Shown here piece by piece: positions 26,952 to 37,926 of a stretch of DNA of 64,000 bases. Each line of letters opens with the position of its first letter. Position 1 is the stretch's first letter. The stretch is from contig NZ_FNAF01000003.1 in the NCBI RefSeq assembly GCF_900101835.1, forward strand, positions 124,001 to 188,000. Reading direction: 5' to 3'. The notes under the pieces are model-generated. The model did not search any database. It worked only from the letters and a program-made list of their open reading frames with translations, and was not told the DNA's origin. The DNA comes from Peptococcus niger. GTDB lineage: Bacteria > Bacillota > Peptococcia > Peptococcales > Peptococcaceae. Both the position numbers and the translations under genes were made by a program.

Positions 26952-27383
26952 TTATTTTTTTGTCCTTTTGCTTATTTGATTTAAGGTATTGACCATGGCG
27001 CAAATAAAGAGCAGATAATTTGTTGTGTACCAAACCGTTTGGAGTGTCGTATCCGCCGGTAGGGGATTGAAAAAGGCGGCAGGCGATATGTTGAAAAAGA
27101 TAAACGGAAGGGCACAGAGAAAGAGCAGACAGATAGCGGTTAGGCTGTTAAGCAGCGTCAGAAAAGCACGTGAAACGGATACAGCGCCCACATCCAAACA
27201 GCGGGCGGTTAAAACGCCGGCGATGAGCCATGGCAGCAAGGAAAAGAAGCCTTTGAAAAAAATCAGCGTGCGCGGGTCAAACTGTAACCATGAAGCCGAT
27301 TGCTCCGCCAGATTACGGCAAAGGGTAAAGCAGGCAATGATGACAACGAGATACCCGACCTGACCAAAAATCCGCCTTTTCAT
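26952..27383 (-). CDS. Four-helix membrane protein of unknown function
   Basis: A 143-residue protein with four membrane helices (near residues 8-22, 40-62, 75-97 and 118-133) and a basic C-terminus. No family is recognised. GGAGGGATTAG precedes the ATG at 27383. It is divergent from the AT-rich secreted protein gene. Confidence 0.7.
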   Translation of the reverse strand: MKRRIFGQVGYLVVIIACFTLCRNLAEQSASWLQFDPRTLIFFKGFFSLLPWLIAGVLTARCLDVGAVSVSRAFLTLLNSLTAICLLFLCALPFIFFNISPAAFFNPLPADTTLQTVWYTTNYLLFICAMVNTLNQISKRTKK

Positions 27384-27413
27384 CCTAATCCCTCCCTAAT
27401 TGTAAAAAAACTA

Positions 27414-27442
27414 TTGATTATATTCAAATAATAATGTATAAT
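27414..27442 (+). promoter_or_regulatory. Promoter for the secreted protein gene
   Basis: TTGATT (27414-27419), 17-base spacer, TATAAT (27437-27442). Confidence 0.75.
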
Positions 27443-27502
27443 CCGATAATAGTCAATAGTTGGCATACAGAGTTGTTTGCTTTAATTAAGGAGGGACGTA
27501 AA

Positions 27503-28228
27503 ATGAAAAAGTATTGGATTTCTTGTCTGCTTGTAGCTCTCATGATTGGTTTTTTTCCAACAGAAGTTTTTTGCGCCTCAGACGACTCTCAACAGCAAGT
27601 TTACTCAGAAACGGAAATTTCAGAACGAGATAGCTATTTGTGTGATTTAGCCCTTTATTCTCCTAATAGTGAAAATGCCTATCTAATTAACCCAAATACA
27701 AATGAAAAAGTAGCTGTAAAGACTTATACTTCCCCAGAATTGAAAGTTTTAAGAAATCCATATGACAAAATGTCGAATAATAATTTAGAAGATGAATATT
27801 TTCGAGATGTTTCAGTGGAAATAACTGCTGAAGATCTAAGACGTGCGGGTGACTTGGAACAAACAGATGAAATTTGGGATAGTGGAGGACGCGTAAAATC
27901 TTGGGGTCGCTTCTTCTATCGCCGGAATTATAATGCTGTTTTGATGACTGGGGTCATGGGGAATTGGCGTAATGACTATCCTAATGCGATTTCCTTATCA
28001 GACCGTGTTGCTTTAGCAAAGTGTGTGGGACATAATACTTCTTATCAAGCAAAAAAATGGTGGCCCAATGGTGCTTATAAGTATAATACAGGTTTTAGCG
28101 AATATGCAACGATTGGAACGTCGTATACTTCTATTGCATTAAGACAAGAAGTTATTGTAACTTACAGAAATACAGGGAAAAAAGATATATTAGCCTTGGT
28201 TCTCGCACCGTGGGGAGAAGCTTGGTAA
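27503..28228 (+). CDS. Secreted protein of unknown function, AT-rich
   Basis: A 241-residue exported protein. A signal peptide is clear (KKYWISCLLVALMIGFFP..EVFCAS, cleavage near residue 25). The mature part is acidic first, then rich in Trp, Tyr and Asn (WWPNGAYKYNTGF, SYTSIALRQEVIVTYRN). I do not recognise it. Its base composition and codon choice are clearly more AT-rich than all neighbours, which suggests recent transfer. GGAGGG precedes the ATG at 27503, with a strong promoter upstream. Confidence 0.8.
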   Translation: MKKYWISCLLVALMIGFFPTEVFCASDDSQQQVYSETEISERDSYLCDLALYSPNSENAYLINPNTNEKVAVKTYTSPELKVLRNPYDKMSNNNLEDEYFRDVSVEITAEDLRRAGDLEQTDEIWDSGGRVKSWGRFFYRRNYNAVLMTGVMGNWRNDYPNAISLSDRVALAKCVGHNTSYQAKKWWPNGAYKYNTGFSEYATIGTSYTSIALRQEVIVTYRNTGKKDILALVLAPWGEAW

Positions 28229-28234
28229 AATAAC

Positions 28235-28278
28235 AAACGGCTGTCCGGCATACCGAATGGTGTACAGGACAGCCGTTT
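28235..28278 (+). terminator. Terminator between convergent genes
   Basis: Perfect 12-base arms AAACGGCTGTCC and GGACAGCCGTTT; bidirectional position between the secreted protein and dCMP deaminase genes. Confidence 0.8.
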
Positions 28279-28280
28279 AA

Positions 28281-28769
28281 TTATGCCTCAGACAAATAGC
28301 GCTCGGTTTGGCGGGTGTCAGGGTTATACCGCTCCAGCGGAATGCCAGCTTCGGCGAATAAATCCATTGCCAAGCGGTCTGGGTATTCGCCTAAAAAAAC
28401 CACCCGTCGCACCCCCACGCCGATGAGCATTTTAGCGCACAGCGTGCAGGGTGAATCGGTGCAGTAAAGCGTGGCATCACTGATGGACACCCCCATGATG
28501 GCGGCTTGCATAATGGCGTTTTGCTCGGCGTGCAGGGCCCGGCAGTATTCATGGCCGGTGCCTGGCGCGAAGCCCATTTTCATACGCAGGCAGCCGCCCA
28601 GGTCACCGCAATGGGCCATGCCTGCCGGGGCGCCGTTGTAGCCGGTGGTGATGATACGGTGGTCCTTTACCAGGAGGGCGCCGACCTGCCGCCTGATGCA
28701 GGAAGAACGGTTTTTAACGATTTGTACAATATCCATAAAATAGCTGTCCCAATCCGGACGGTCTAACAT
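28281..28769 (-). CDS. dCMP deaminase family protein
   Basis: A 162-residue zinc-dependent cytidine/deoxycytidylate deaminase (ComEB-like). The zinc ligands and catalytic glutamate are in LHAEQNAI, and the second pair in CTDSPCTLCAKM. TGYNGAPAGMAHC is also typical of dCMP deaminases, which supply dUMP for dTMP synthesis. The start is the ATG at 28769, 8 bases after GGGAGG; a GTG nine bases upstream overlaps the ribosome site. Confidence 0.9.
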   Translation of the reverse strand: MLDRPDWDSYFMDIVQIVKNRSSCIRRQVGALLVKDHRIITTGYNGAPAGMAHCGDLGGCLRMKMGFAPGTGHEYCRALHAEQNAIMQAAIMGVSISDATLYCTDSPCTLCAKMLIGVGVRRVVFLGEYPDRLAMDLFAEAGIPLERYNPDTRQTERYLSEA

Positions 28770-28979
28770 TTGCCTCACCTCCCGTTTATCCTATCACGGG
28801 CGGCCCGGCGGGACAAGTTTTTTGGCCGGCGATACCTGTTTGTATTTGCGTGAAAAACACGATAAACAGATGTTATGGACAGGTGGCAGGTGCGCTAAAA
28901 TGGCCTTGCAGCCCTGGCCAAAAGCGTCGAATTCTTCAAAATAATACGTCGATAGGGCAGACTTTTGCCGCTGTCGGGT

Positions 28980-29008
28980 TGTTCCGGCCGCCTTTGTTAA
29001 GTATAATA
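28980..29008 (+). promoter_or_regulatory. Promoter for the MazG-like gene and wecB
   Basis: TTGTTC (28980-28985), 17-base spacer, TATAAT (29003-29008). Confidence 0.7.
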
Positions 29009-29045
29009 GAAACTGATATGACAAAATTGTAAAATGGGGGATACA

Positions 29046-29375
29046 ATGGATCAAAAAGTGATTGCCCTGCCAAAACTGAACGGGCTGAACCCAACCCTGG
29101 AATCCACAGCGCTGAAACTCATGGAGGAAACGGGCGAACTGGCCCAGGCCATCGGCAAATACCGGGGGCTTTCCGGCGAAACCGCCGAGTACAGCGATGC
29201 CCAGGTGCGTCAGGCGATTGCCGCAGAGCTCTTGGATGTGGCCCAAACAGCCGTTTCGATGATGTATGTACTAGAAGACAATTATGACGTGGACATTGCG
29301 GAAGCCTTGGAAACGCACATTCAAAAATTATTGCGCAAGGGATATTTGCGCTTGGAAAAGGGGGAAAGCCTGTGA
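29046..29375 (+). CDS. MazG-like nucleotide pyrophosphohydrolase
   Basis: A 109-residue all-alpha NTP pyrophosphatase domain. The metal-binding helices are visible as KLMEETGELAQAIGKY and AAELLDVAQTAVSMMYVLE, matching the E-E-x2-E...E-x2-D pattern of MazG. Such proteins hydrolyse NTPs to NMP and pyrophosphate, clearing abnormal nucleotides. I choose the ATG at 29046 after GGGGG; an ATG at 29034 is too close to a site. It overlaps wecB by 4 bases. Confidence 0.8.
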   Translation: MDQKVIALPKLNGLNPTLESTALKLMEETGELAQAIGKYRGLSGETAEYSDAQVRQAIAAELLDVAQTAVSMMYVLEDNYDVDIAEALETHIQKLLRKGYLRLEKGESL

Positions 29376-30514
29376 CAAAACGATTGATGTTTGTTTTCGG
29401 CACTCGCCCGGAGGCCATTAAGATGGCACCGCTGATTAAAGCGTGTGAGGCGTCGCCCTTGTTTTCGCCGATTGTGGTGGTGACGGCCCAGCACCGGGAG
29501 ATGCTGGATCAAGTGTTGGAACTTTTCCATATCACGCCCGACTATGATCTGAACATTATGCGGCCGGGGCAAACGCTTACCGATATTACATCGGCTGTTT
29601 TGCGCGGCCTGGAAGGGGTTATTGCCAAGGAAAAACCGGATATGGTCCTGGTTCACGGCGATACCACGACCACCTTTGCCGGGGCCTTGGCAGCCTATTA
29701 TCAAGGGGCCCCGGTGGCCCATGTGGAAGCCGGTTTGCGCAGTGGCGATATGTACGCGCCCTTTCCGGAAGAAGGCAATCGCCGGCTGACGGCGGTTTTG
29801 TCGACGGTCCACCTGGCTCCCACGGTAAATGCCCGCAAGGCACTCATTCGAGAAGGCATTCCGGAGCGGGTTATTTATACTACCGGGAATACGGTGATTG
29901 ATGCCTTAAACGCCACGCTGGAAAGGGACTATACCTTTAGCGAGGGGCCGGTGCGTGAGGCCCTGGCAAAAGAGGGCCGGAAACTCTTGCTGACGGCTCA
30001 CCGTCGTGAAAACTTGGGCGAGCCGATGCTGCGGATTTTCGGCGCCTTGGCCCGCCTTTTAGAGGATTTCCCGGATACCCAGTTGTTCTTCCCGGTGCAT
30101 AAAAATCCTAAGGTTCGTGAAGCGGCGCAAAAGGTTCTTGGCGGTCATGACCGGGTTGTCTTTATGGAACCCTTGGATTATGAGCCCTTTGTTCATTTAA
30201 TGAATGCAATGGACTTGATTTTAACCGATTCCGGCGGTCTCCAGGAAGAAGCGCCGTCATTGGGTAAGCCGGTGCTCGTTTTGCGCAATACCACTGAGCG
30301 TCCGGAGGCCGTTGAGGCGGGCACCGTCCGCCTGGTCGGCACCCATGAAGCGCCGATTTATGCAGCGGCCGCAGAATTATTAAGCAATCCGGCGGCTTAT
30401 GCGGAAATGAGACATGCGGTGAACCCCTACGGAGATGGGGCTGCCTGTGCGCGCATCTTGAGTGCGCTGGCGCATCATTTCAACCTGGGAGACCGGCCGG
30501 AAGATTGGCAGTAG
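29372..30514 (+). CDS. wecB: UDP-N-acetylglucosamine 2-epimerase
   Basis: Converts UDP-GlcNAc to UDP-ManNAc for cell-wall polymers. The 380-residue protein shows FGTRPEAIKMAPL at the N-terminus, VHGDTTTTFAGALAAYY, HVEAGLRSGDMYAPFPEE, the LLTAHRRENLG loop and TDSGGLQEEAPSLGKPVLVLR. It starts with GTG overlapping the MazG-like gene. The ATP synthase operon follows. Confidence 0.96.
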   Translation: MTKRLMFVFGTRPEAIKMAPLIKACEASPLFSPIVVVTAQHREMLDQVLELFHITPDYDLNIMRPGQTLTDITSAVLRGLEGVIAKEKPDMVLVHGDTTTTFAGALAAYYQGAPVAHVEAGLRSGDMYAPFPEEGNRRLTAVLSTVHLAPTVNARKALIREGIPERVIYTTGNTVIDALNATLERDYTFSEGPVREALAKEGRKLLLTAHRRENLGEPMLRIFGALARLLEDFPDTQLFFPVHKNPKVREAAQKVLGGHDRVVFMEPLDYEPFVHLMNAMDLILTDSGGLQEEAPSLGKPVLVLRNTTERPEAVEAGTVRLVGTHEAPIYAAAAELLSNPAAYAEMRHAVNPYGDGAACARILSALAHHFNLGDRPEDWQ

Positions 30515-30522
30515 CGCTTTCG

Positions 30523-30560
30523 TCCTGTTGTTTACACAGAAACAGGGCTTTTGATATAAT
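30523..30560 (+). promoter_or_regulatory. wecB terminator-like hairpin merged with the atp promoter
   Basis: A hairpin CCTGTT/AACAGG followed by GCTTTT ends the wecB unit. Overlapping it, TTTACA (30531-30536), an 18-base spacer and TATAAT (30555-30560) form a promoter for the atp operon. Confidence 0.65.
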
Positions 30561-30584
30561 GGCAGGTATTAGCAGGAGGGTGTC

Positions 30585-30893
30585 ATGACCAACGGAACAT
30601 GGCGGCCTAAGTTGCCGCGCCGTCCGGGATCGGATGCGGTTTGGGTACGCGCCTTTAATGTGGCGCTGTCCTTCGGCGTAACGTTGGGTGCTTCCCTTTT
30701 TATTATGTGGCACATCGGACAATGGCTGGATGACAAATTCGGGACCTATTTCGTCTTTACCTTTATTGGTGTGGTGATGGCGATTATAACGGGTTTTCGC
30801 TTTCTCTTGCGCGAGTTGGCGCATTTTGAGCAGGCGGCCGAGGCCAAAAAATCTACCGATCGGCTGGATGAGAAGGGAGACGGTGACGAATGA
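30585..30893 (+). CDS. AtpZ/AtpI family membrane protein
   Basis: A 102-residue protein with two membrane helices (FNVALSFGVTLGASLFIMW and YFVFTFIGVVMAIITGF) and a charged C-terminus. WHIGQWLDDKFGT is typical of the AtpZ/AtpI group that lies ahead of many ATP synthase operons and assists ion supply or rotor assembly. GGAGGGTG precedes the ATG. It overlaps the next gene by 4 bases. Confidence 0.8.
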   Translation: MTNGTWRPKLPRRPGSDAVWVRAFNVALSFGVTLGASLFIMWHIGQWLDDKFGTYFVFTFIGVVMAIITGFRFLLRELAHFEQAAEAKKSTDRLDEKGDGDE

Positions 30894-31150
30894 CATCAGG
30901 AGCGGCGGTAGCACTGGGGCTTTTCTTGGGGCTTTTGGCGTCGGCGGTTAAAATCTTTTTTACCGAGCGCTATTTTTTCAAAAAACCGGGAGCCTTAAAT
31001 GTTGCGCCGGTATTGATTATCCGAGGCGTATTGGATATTGGCGTTCTCTATGCAATGCATTTTCAACTGCCGGCCATGGTGGCGGCGGCCATCGGGCTGA
31101 CGGTTGATCCGATTTACTTTATAACGTATATTTGGCGCAAAAAGGGGTGA
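30890..31150 (+). CDS. ATP synthase subunit I-like membrane protein
   Basis: An 86-residue protein with three short hydrophobic segments and a basic end (TYIWRKKG). It lies in the slot of atpI, between the AtpZ-like gene and atpB, and is translationally coupled to both. The family match rests mostly on position and topology; it is shorter than usual AtpI. Confidence 0.65.
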   Translation: MTSGAAVALGLFLGLLASAVKIFFTERYFFKKPGALNVAPVLIIRGVLDIGVLYAMHFQLPAMVAAAIGLTVDPIYFITYIWRKKG

Positions 31151-31154
31151 AATT

Positions 31155-31862
31155 ATGTTCTTAGCAAAGCCGGCCTATGCCGGTGAGGAAATGGGCGCAC
31201 CCCAGATTCTTGCCGGCAATGATCAATGGTTTATCTCCAGCGACATGGTCACCATGTGGGTTATCATGGTGCTTTTAGCTCTTGTCTGTATCATCGGGAC
31301 GCGGCATATGCGCAAACATCCAAGCGGGCTGCAAAATTTTTTGGAGACCGTCGTGGAATTGTTGCACGGCATGGTGGTCGATATTATGGGCGAGAAAAGG
31401 GCAAAACGCTATGGGCCTTTCCTCATGACGTTTTTCCTGATGATTTTATGCTCTAACTATATCGGGCTCTTGCCGCTGTCCGGAATGCACCTTCCGGGCT
31501 ACGTCGCACCAACAGCCAACTTATCGGTTACCGCAGGCTTGGCCCTTATTGTCATCGTTGGTTATTTCATCATTGGCTTTATGGATGGGCGCATGGCGTT
31601 TATCAAGCATTACTTTTTAACGCCGATGCTGCCGATGAACTTGTTGGATACCATCACAAGGCCCTTGTCGCTGGCGCTGCGTCTTTACGGCAACATCTTC
31701 GGTGAAGAAATGATCCTCGGCGTGTTGTTCGGCATTTTGCCGTTTTTCCTACCGCTGCCGATGTATGCTTTATCGGTGATGTTTGGCGCCATTCAAGCCT
31801 ATGTCTTTACGTTGCTGGCTTGTATTTACTGGGAAGAAGCATCTAATGTAGAAGGGCACTAA
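31155..31862 (+). CDS. atpB: ATP synthase subunit a
   Basis: Membrane stator channel subunit of F-type ATP synthase, 235 residues with about five to six helices. The essential arginine is in SLALRLYGNIFGEEM, and the last helices (QAYVFTLLACIYW) carry the conserved glutamine. The first residues resemble a short leader. It starts 4 bases after the atpI-like gene. Confidence 0.95.
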   Translation: MFLAKPAYAGEEMGAPQILAGNDQWFISSDMVTMWVIMVLLALVCIIGTRHMRKHPSGLQNFLETVVELLHGMVVDIMGEKRAKRYGPFLMTFFLMILCSNYIGLLPLSGMHLPGYVAPTANLSVTAGLALIVIVGYFIIGFMDGRMAFIKHYFLTPMLPMNLLDTITRPLSLALRLYGNIFGEEMILGVLFGILPFFLPLPMYALSVMFGAIQAYVFTLLACIYWEEASNVEGH

Positions 31863-31893
31863 TTGCCGTTCATTCGTTTATCAAACATTTTAA

Positions 31894-32145
<252 letters not shown>

Positions 32146-32192
32146 CGGGACCATTGCTGACGGTTTAAAAAAATCAGAAAGGAGGGTCTTCG

Positions 32193-32687
32193 TTGGAACT
32201 ATCCTTACCGCAAATTATTGCCGCTATCGTCAACTTCTTTGTGCTCTTGGTCATTTTAAAAGTGTTTCTTTACAAGCCGGTCTTCGGTATGTTGGAAGCA
32301 CGTAAAGAGGAAATCGACCAAAATCTCAGCGAAGCGGAGCGCGCGCGTCAGGAAGCCGAAGAACTGAAACAAAAGTATGAAGTTGAGCTGAAAGAAGCCA
32401 ATACAAAAGCACAGGCCATTATCAACGAGGCCACCGAACTGGGCGAGAAAAATCGCGCAGGCTTGATTGCAGAGGCTCGGACTGAGATTTTACGGTTGAA
32501 CGAACGGGCCAAAGCAGACATTGCCCGGGAAACGGAACAAGCTGCTTTACGCTTGCGGGCCGACGTGGCCAATATTGCCATTGATGCGGCGGAAAGCGTC
32601 CTCAGACGTGAGGTCAGCCAAGCGGAACATCAGGCCCTTTTGGACAGCTTTATCGCAGAGGAAATTGAGACGGGGATAGCCAAATGA
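32193..32687 (+). CDS. atpF: ATP synthase subunit b
   Basis: Peripheral stalk subunit, 164 residues: one N-terminal membrane helix (IIAAIVNFFVLLVILKVFLY) and then a long charged coiled coil, ending [18 protein letters not shown] start behind AAAGGAGGG. It overlaps atpH by 4 bases. Confidence 0.94.
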   Translation: MELSLPQIIAAIVNFFVLLVILKVFLYKPVFGMLEARKEEIDQNLSEAERARQEAEELKQKYEVELKEANTKAQAIINEATELGEKNRAGLIAEARTEILRLNERAKADIARETEQAALRLRADVANIAIDAAESVLRREVSQAEHQALLDSFIAEEIETGIAK

Positions 32688-33250
32688 GAGATATGAAGCT
32701 CGCCAAACGCTACGCCCAAGCGCTCATGTCCCTTTCGGACAAAGCGGAAGAACGGGAAGCCGTTGCCCAGGATTTTGAATTGGTTATCGATACCTTTCAT
32801 AAAAACGAAGAATTGAGCGCCGTCTATACCGGGGTTCAGTTCTCCAACGTGGATAAAAAAGCCGTGGTGCGCAAGATCTTTGATGATACGATCAGCACGG
32901 AAATGCTTCATTTTCTACTGCTCTTGGTTGATAAATCCCGCACCGCTTATATTTTTGACATTTATGCAGCCTTTCAGCAACTCATGGATGAGATGCGGGG
33001 CATTGTGGATATGACGCTGGAAACCGCCTTTGCCTTGGATGATGCTTCCTTTGAACGTGTTCGGGAGCACTTGTCTCAAGCCAGCGGTAAAAACGTCCGC
33101 CTGAGTGTGACGGTGAACCCGGAGCTTATTTGCGGGGTCAAAGTCCGCTATGGTGACTATATTATCGACAGCTCTGTAAAGGCAAGACTGGAAGCCTTGC
33201 GTGCAACGATGGTGCAAGGCCATAAACAAACGGAGGTGAGGGACAATTGA
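32684..33250 (+). CDS. atpH: ATP synthase subunit delta
   Basis: Stator subunit linking F1 to the b stalk, 188 residues. [14 protein letters not shown] at the N-terminus and the C-terminal [26 protein letters not shown] are family signatures. The ATG overlaps the atpF stop; an ATG nine bases later is also possible. It overlaps atpA by 4 bases. Confidence 0.94.
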   Translation: MRDMKLAKRYAQALMSLSDKAEEREAVAQDFELVIDTFHKNEELSAVYTGVQFSNVDKKAVVRKIFDDTISTEMLHFLLLLVDKSRTAYIFDIYAAFQQLMDEMRGIVDMTLETAFALDDASFERVREHLSQASGKNVRLSVTVNPELICGVKVRYGDYIIDSSVKARLEALRATMVQGHKQTEVRDN

Positions 33251-34761
33251 GCATCAGACCAGATGAAATCAGTGCGATCTTAAAAGAACAAATCCGCCAC
33301 TACGATCAGGCTGTTGAAACCTCCGAAGTGGGTACTGTTATAGAGGTCGGGGACGGGATTGCCCGTGTACACGGCCTGTCAAACGCTATGGTCAACGAGC
33401 TCCTTGAATTTCCCGGCGGCGTGCAAGGCATGGCGCAAAACTTGGAAGAAGATAACATTGGTTGTATTATTTTAGGGAAATTTGACCACATCAAAGACGG
33501 CGACCCGGTTAAACGCACCGGTCGCATCGTGGAAGTTCCGGTGGGCGAAGCCCTGATCGGGCGTGTGGTCAATGCCATCGGTGAACCGATTGATGGCAAG
33601 GGCGATATTGAAACGGACCGGACCCGTCCGGTGGAAAATGTGGCCTCCGGCGTTATTACCCGCCAGGAAGTTAATCAACCGCTGCAAACCGGTTTAAAGG
33701 CCATCGATTCCCTGGTGCCGATTGGGCGCGGGCAGCGTGAACTTATCATTGGGGACCGTCAAACCGGCAAGACAGCGATTGCCATTGACGCTATTATTAA
33801 TCAGCGGGGACAAGATGTTATCTGCATTTATGTGGCCATCGGTCAAAAAGCGTCTACGGTTGCCAATGTGGTCAGCCAGCTTGAAAGCTTTGGGGCCATG
33901 GATTACACCATCGTTGTTGCCGCTACTGCCGCTGAACCGGCACCGATGCTCTACTTGGCCCCCTATGCCGGGGCTGCCATGGGCGAAGAATTTATGTTTA
34001 ATGGCAAAGACGTCTTGATCGTTTATGACGATTTGTCCAAGCAAGCGGTGGCCTATCGTGAAATATCGCTGCTCTTGCGCCGTCCGCCGGGACGTGAAGC
34101 CTACCCCGGGGATGTTTTTTACCTGCATTCACGCCTTTTGGAGCGGGCTGCAAAACTGGAAGATAAGTACGGCGGCGGCTCAATGACCGCCTTGCCGATT
34201 ATTGAAACTCAGGCCTCAGACGTTTCCGCTTATATTCCGACCAACGTAATCTCCATTACCGACGGTCAGATTTTCTTGGAAACAGACTTATTTTACGCCG
34301 GTATCCGTCCGGCCATTAACGCCGGTATTTCCGTATCCCGTGTCGGCGGTTCGGCACAGATCAAGGCCATGAAAAAAATCGCCGGGAACTTGCGGATCGA
34401 CTTGGCGCAATACAATGAATTAAAGGCCTTTGCGCAATTCGGCAGCGATTTGGATGCGTCCACCAAAGCCACCCTGGCCCGCGGGGAACGCATTACCGAA
34501 TTGCTCAAACAAAAGCAGTACAGCCCCATGGCAGTCGAAGACCAGGTTGTGGCCATCTATGCCGTTAGCCGTGGTCATGTCGATGACATTCCCGTGGATG
34601 AATTGGCGCGCTTTGAACATGAGCTCTTGGGCTATATGAAGGGCGGAAAATACGCCGATAGCGTTTTAAAAGTGATTCGTGAAACAGGGAAGCTGCCGGA
34701 AGAGGCAGAGGCTGCTTTAAAAGAAGCCATCGAAACCTTTAAAGAAGGCTTTTCCGTTTAG
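33247..34761 (+). CDS. atpA: ATP synthase subunit alpha
   Basis: Non-catalytic nucleotide-binding subunit of F1, 504 residues. The P-loop is [10 protein letters not shown] near residue 170, followed by [21 protein letters not shown] and the [17 protein letters not shown] signature. TTG start inside the atpH stop, behind GGAGGTGAG. Confidence 0.97.
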   Translation: MSIRPDEISAILKEQIRHYDQAVETSEVGTVIEVGDGIARVHGLSNAMVNELLEFPGGVQGMAQNLEEDNIGCIILGKFDHIKDGDPVKRTGRIVEVPVGEALIGRVVNAIGEPIDGKGDIETDRTRPVENVASGVITRQEVNQPLQTGLKAIDSLVPIGRGQRELIIGDRQTGKTAIAIDAIINQRGQDVICIYVAIGQKASTVANVVSQLESFGAMDYTIVVAATAAEPAPMLYLAPYAGAAMGEEFMFNGKDVLIVYDDLSKQAVAYREISLLLRRPPGREAYPGDVFYLHSRLLERAAKLEDKYGGGSMTALPIIETQASDVSAYIPTNVISITDGQIFLETDLFYAGIRPAINAGISVSRVGGSAQIKAMKKIAGNLRIDLAQYNELKAFAQFGSDLDASTKATLARGERITELLKQKQYSPMAVEDQVVAIYAVSRGHVDDIPVDELARFEHELLGYMKGGKYADSVLKVIRETGKLPEEAEAALKEAIETFKEGFSV

Positions 34762-34775
34762 AAAGGAGGCAGAAC

Positions 34776-35654
34776 ATGGCGAAAACCAGAGAGATAAAAC
34801 GGCGGATGCAAAGCGTTACCAATACCCGTCAGATCACCTCCGCCATGAAAATGGTTTCTGCTTCTAAATTGCGCCGGGCGCAAGGCTTTGTGGGCGCAGG
34901 AGAACAGTATCGTGACAAATTGAAGCAAGTCATCGGGGAAGTGGCGCATGTTGGCGGGATGAGTTTTGACAGCCTGCTCTTAAAAGCGCGCCCGGTGAAA
35001 CGCGCCGGATTTATGGTCTTTGCCTCAAATAAGGGCTTGGCCGGTGGATACAACAGCAGCTTGCTGAATTTTGCCTTGGCTGAAGTGCAAAAAGTTGAAG
35101 CAGAAGGCATTGATATCGGCATTATGGCCGTTGGTCGCAAAGCTGCCGATTTTTTCAAAAAGCGGGGCTATCAGGTGGACCTGGCCGCCCTGGATACAGT
35201 CGATATCCCTGAAATGAGCGACTCAGAAGCCCTGGCGCGGTACATTACCAGTGCTTATACATCCGAGCAATACGATCAAGTCACGGTCATTTATCAAAAA
35301 TTCAAATCGGCCATGAGCCAAACCCCTGTGGCGGTACCTATATTGCCGTTTCAGACAAAAGAAGTGGAAGAGGATGAAGAAAGCAAAACTTTCCACGATG
35401 ACTATATCTTTGAACCCAATGCCGCCGAAATTCTGGAAGCGCTGCTGCCGCTTTATTTATCCAATCAGCTTTATGCCGCATTGGTTGATGCAAAAGTCGG
35501 CGAACACGGGGCGCGCATGACAGCCATGACAGCCGCCACCGATAACGCCACAGACCTTTTGGCCACACTGGAAATTTCCTTTAACCGAGCGCGTCAAACG
35601 GCAATTACAAACGAGATTACGGAAATTGTTGCCGGCGCCGATGCCCTGGGTTAA
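34776..35654 (+). CDS. atpG: ATP synthase subunit gamma
   Basis: Central rotor shaft of F1, 292 residues. The ends carry the family signatures REIKRRMQSVTNTRQITSAM and EHGARMTAMTAATDNATDLL with NRARQTAITNEITEIV. GAAAGGAGG precedes the ATG. Confidence 0.97.
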   Translation: MAKTREIKRRMQSVTNTRQITSAMKMVSASKLRRAQGFVGAGEQYRDKLKQVIGEVAHVGGMSFDSLLLKARPVKRAGFMVFASNKGLAGGYNSSLLNFALAEVQKVEAEGIDIGIMAVGRKAADFFKKRGYQVDLAALDTVDIPEMSDSEALARYITSAYTSEQYDQVTVIYQKFKSAMSQTPVAVPILPFQTKEVEEDEESKTFHDDYIFEPNAAEILEALLPLYLSNQLYAALVDAKVGEHGARMTAMTAATDNATDLLATLEISFNRARQTAITNEITEIVAGADALG

Positions 35655-35660
35655 GAGTAA

Positions 35661-37106
<1,446 letters not shown>

Positions 37107-37114
37107 GAGGCATC

Positions 37115-37534
37115 ATGGCGGGTAAAAAAACACATCTTGACGTCATCACGCCCAGAGGCGTCGCATTGAATATTGATTGCGACCTGGTCGTTGTTACCTC
37201 GACAAACGGCGAGATGGGCTTCATGGCCAATCATGCCCCGACCCTGGCTGCCCTCGTCCCTCAAGTGGTGCGCTATACCGTAGACGGTGAACAAAAGGTC
37301 ATCTTCGCTTCCGGCGGTTTTGTGGAAGTGAACCATAATACCGTCAGCATTCTAGCGCCAGCGGCAGAAACCGCATCTGAAATTGATTTTAAACGCGCCG
37401 AAGCAGCCAAAGCCCGTGCCCTCGAACGTTTGAAAAAAAGTGAAGAGATAGACGTGATGCGCGCTGAAGCGGCACTTGCCCGCGCCAATGCGCGTCTCAA
37501 AATGAGCGAATACCACCATCCAATCGGCCTGTAA
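37115..37534 (+). CDS. atpC: ATP synthase subunit epsilon
   Basis: F1 rotor and inhibitory subunit, 139 residues: N-terminal beta sandwich (GEMGFMANHAPTLAALVP, ASGGFVEVNHNTVSIL) and C-terminal two-helix domain rich in Ala, Arg and Lys. TAGGAGG precedes the ATG. Last gene of the atp operon. Confidence 0.95.
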   Translation: MAGKKTHLDVITPRGVALNIDCDLVVVTSTNGEMGFMANHAPTLAALVPQVVRYTVDGEQKVIFASGGFVEVNHNTVSILAPAAETASEIDFKRAEAAKARALERLKKSEEIDVMRAEAALARANARLKMSEYHHPIGL

Positions 37535-37561
37535 GCCAAAGGATACGCCAACTGATCAACC

Positions 37562-37638
37562 AATCCCAGCTGAATCAACCTTCTTCTCCAGTGGAAGTAA
37601 TCCCAAAATGGAGACCGGCTGATTCAGCTGGGATTTTT
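37562..37638 (+). terminator. Long-arm terminator of the atp operon
   Basis: Sixteen-base perfect arms AATCCCAGCTGAATCA (37562-37577) and TGATTCAGCTGGGATT (37619-37634) enclose about 41 bases that can form an inner hairpin (CTCCAGTGG..). TTTT follows. Confidence 0.75.
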
Positions 37639-37926
37639 TGTGCGATGGCGTCTCTTTTATTGAAAGAAATATACAGTATCAAATTTATCTAACGCTAAGG
37701 TTGAGGTTTGAAGTAAGATTTGCTGGGATTTTGGCCAAGGATGAGGTTGCTGTTTTCATGTTAGATAAAAGACAAAAAAATATAACTTATAAACTGGAAA
37801 ACTATGCCCCTAGGGGAAAGGTGGATTTCAGTTAAATGCTATATATGTATAAAATAGGTGCGTATTTATACTTTAAATAACAACAATAGATATGAAAGCA
37901 TTGAAAAAAACTGGGTATTATGATGA
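37639..37926. other. AT-rich spacer before the choline BMC locus
   Basis: No supported gene. A perfect palindrome CCCCTAGGGG lies at 37807-37816; its core resembles the dyad in the downstream promoter but has no -35/-10 around it. Confidence 0.5.

Noticed and set aside
37807-37816. Second MerR operator at CCCCTAGGGG
   Set aside because: The palindrome is perfect but has no -35 and -10 elements around it at MerR spacing, so it is recorded only as part of the spacer.
37638-37835. Short open frame between the atp terminator and the choline promoter
   Set aside because: No ribosome site, no similarity to any family I know, and AT-rich spacer-like composition.
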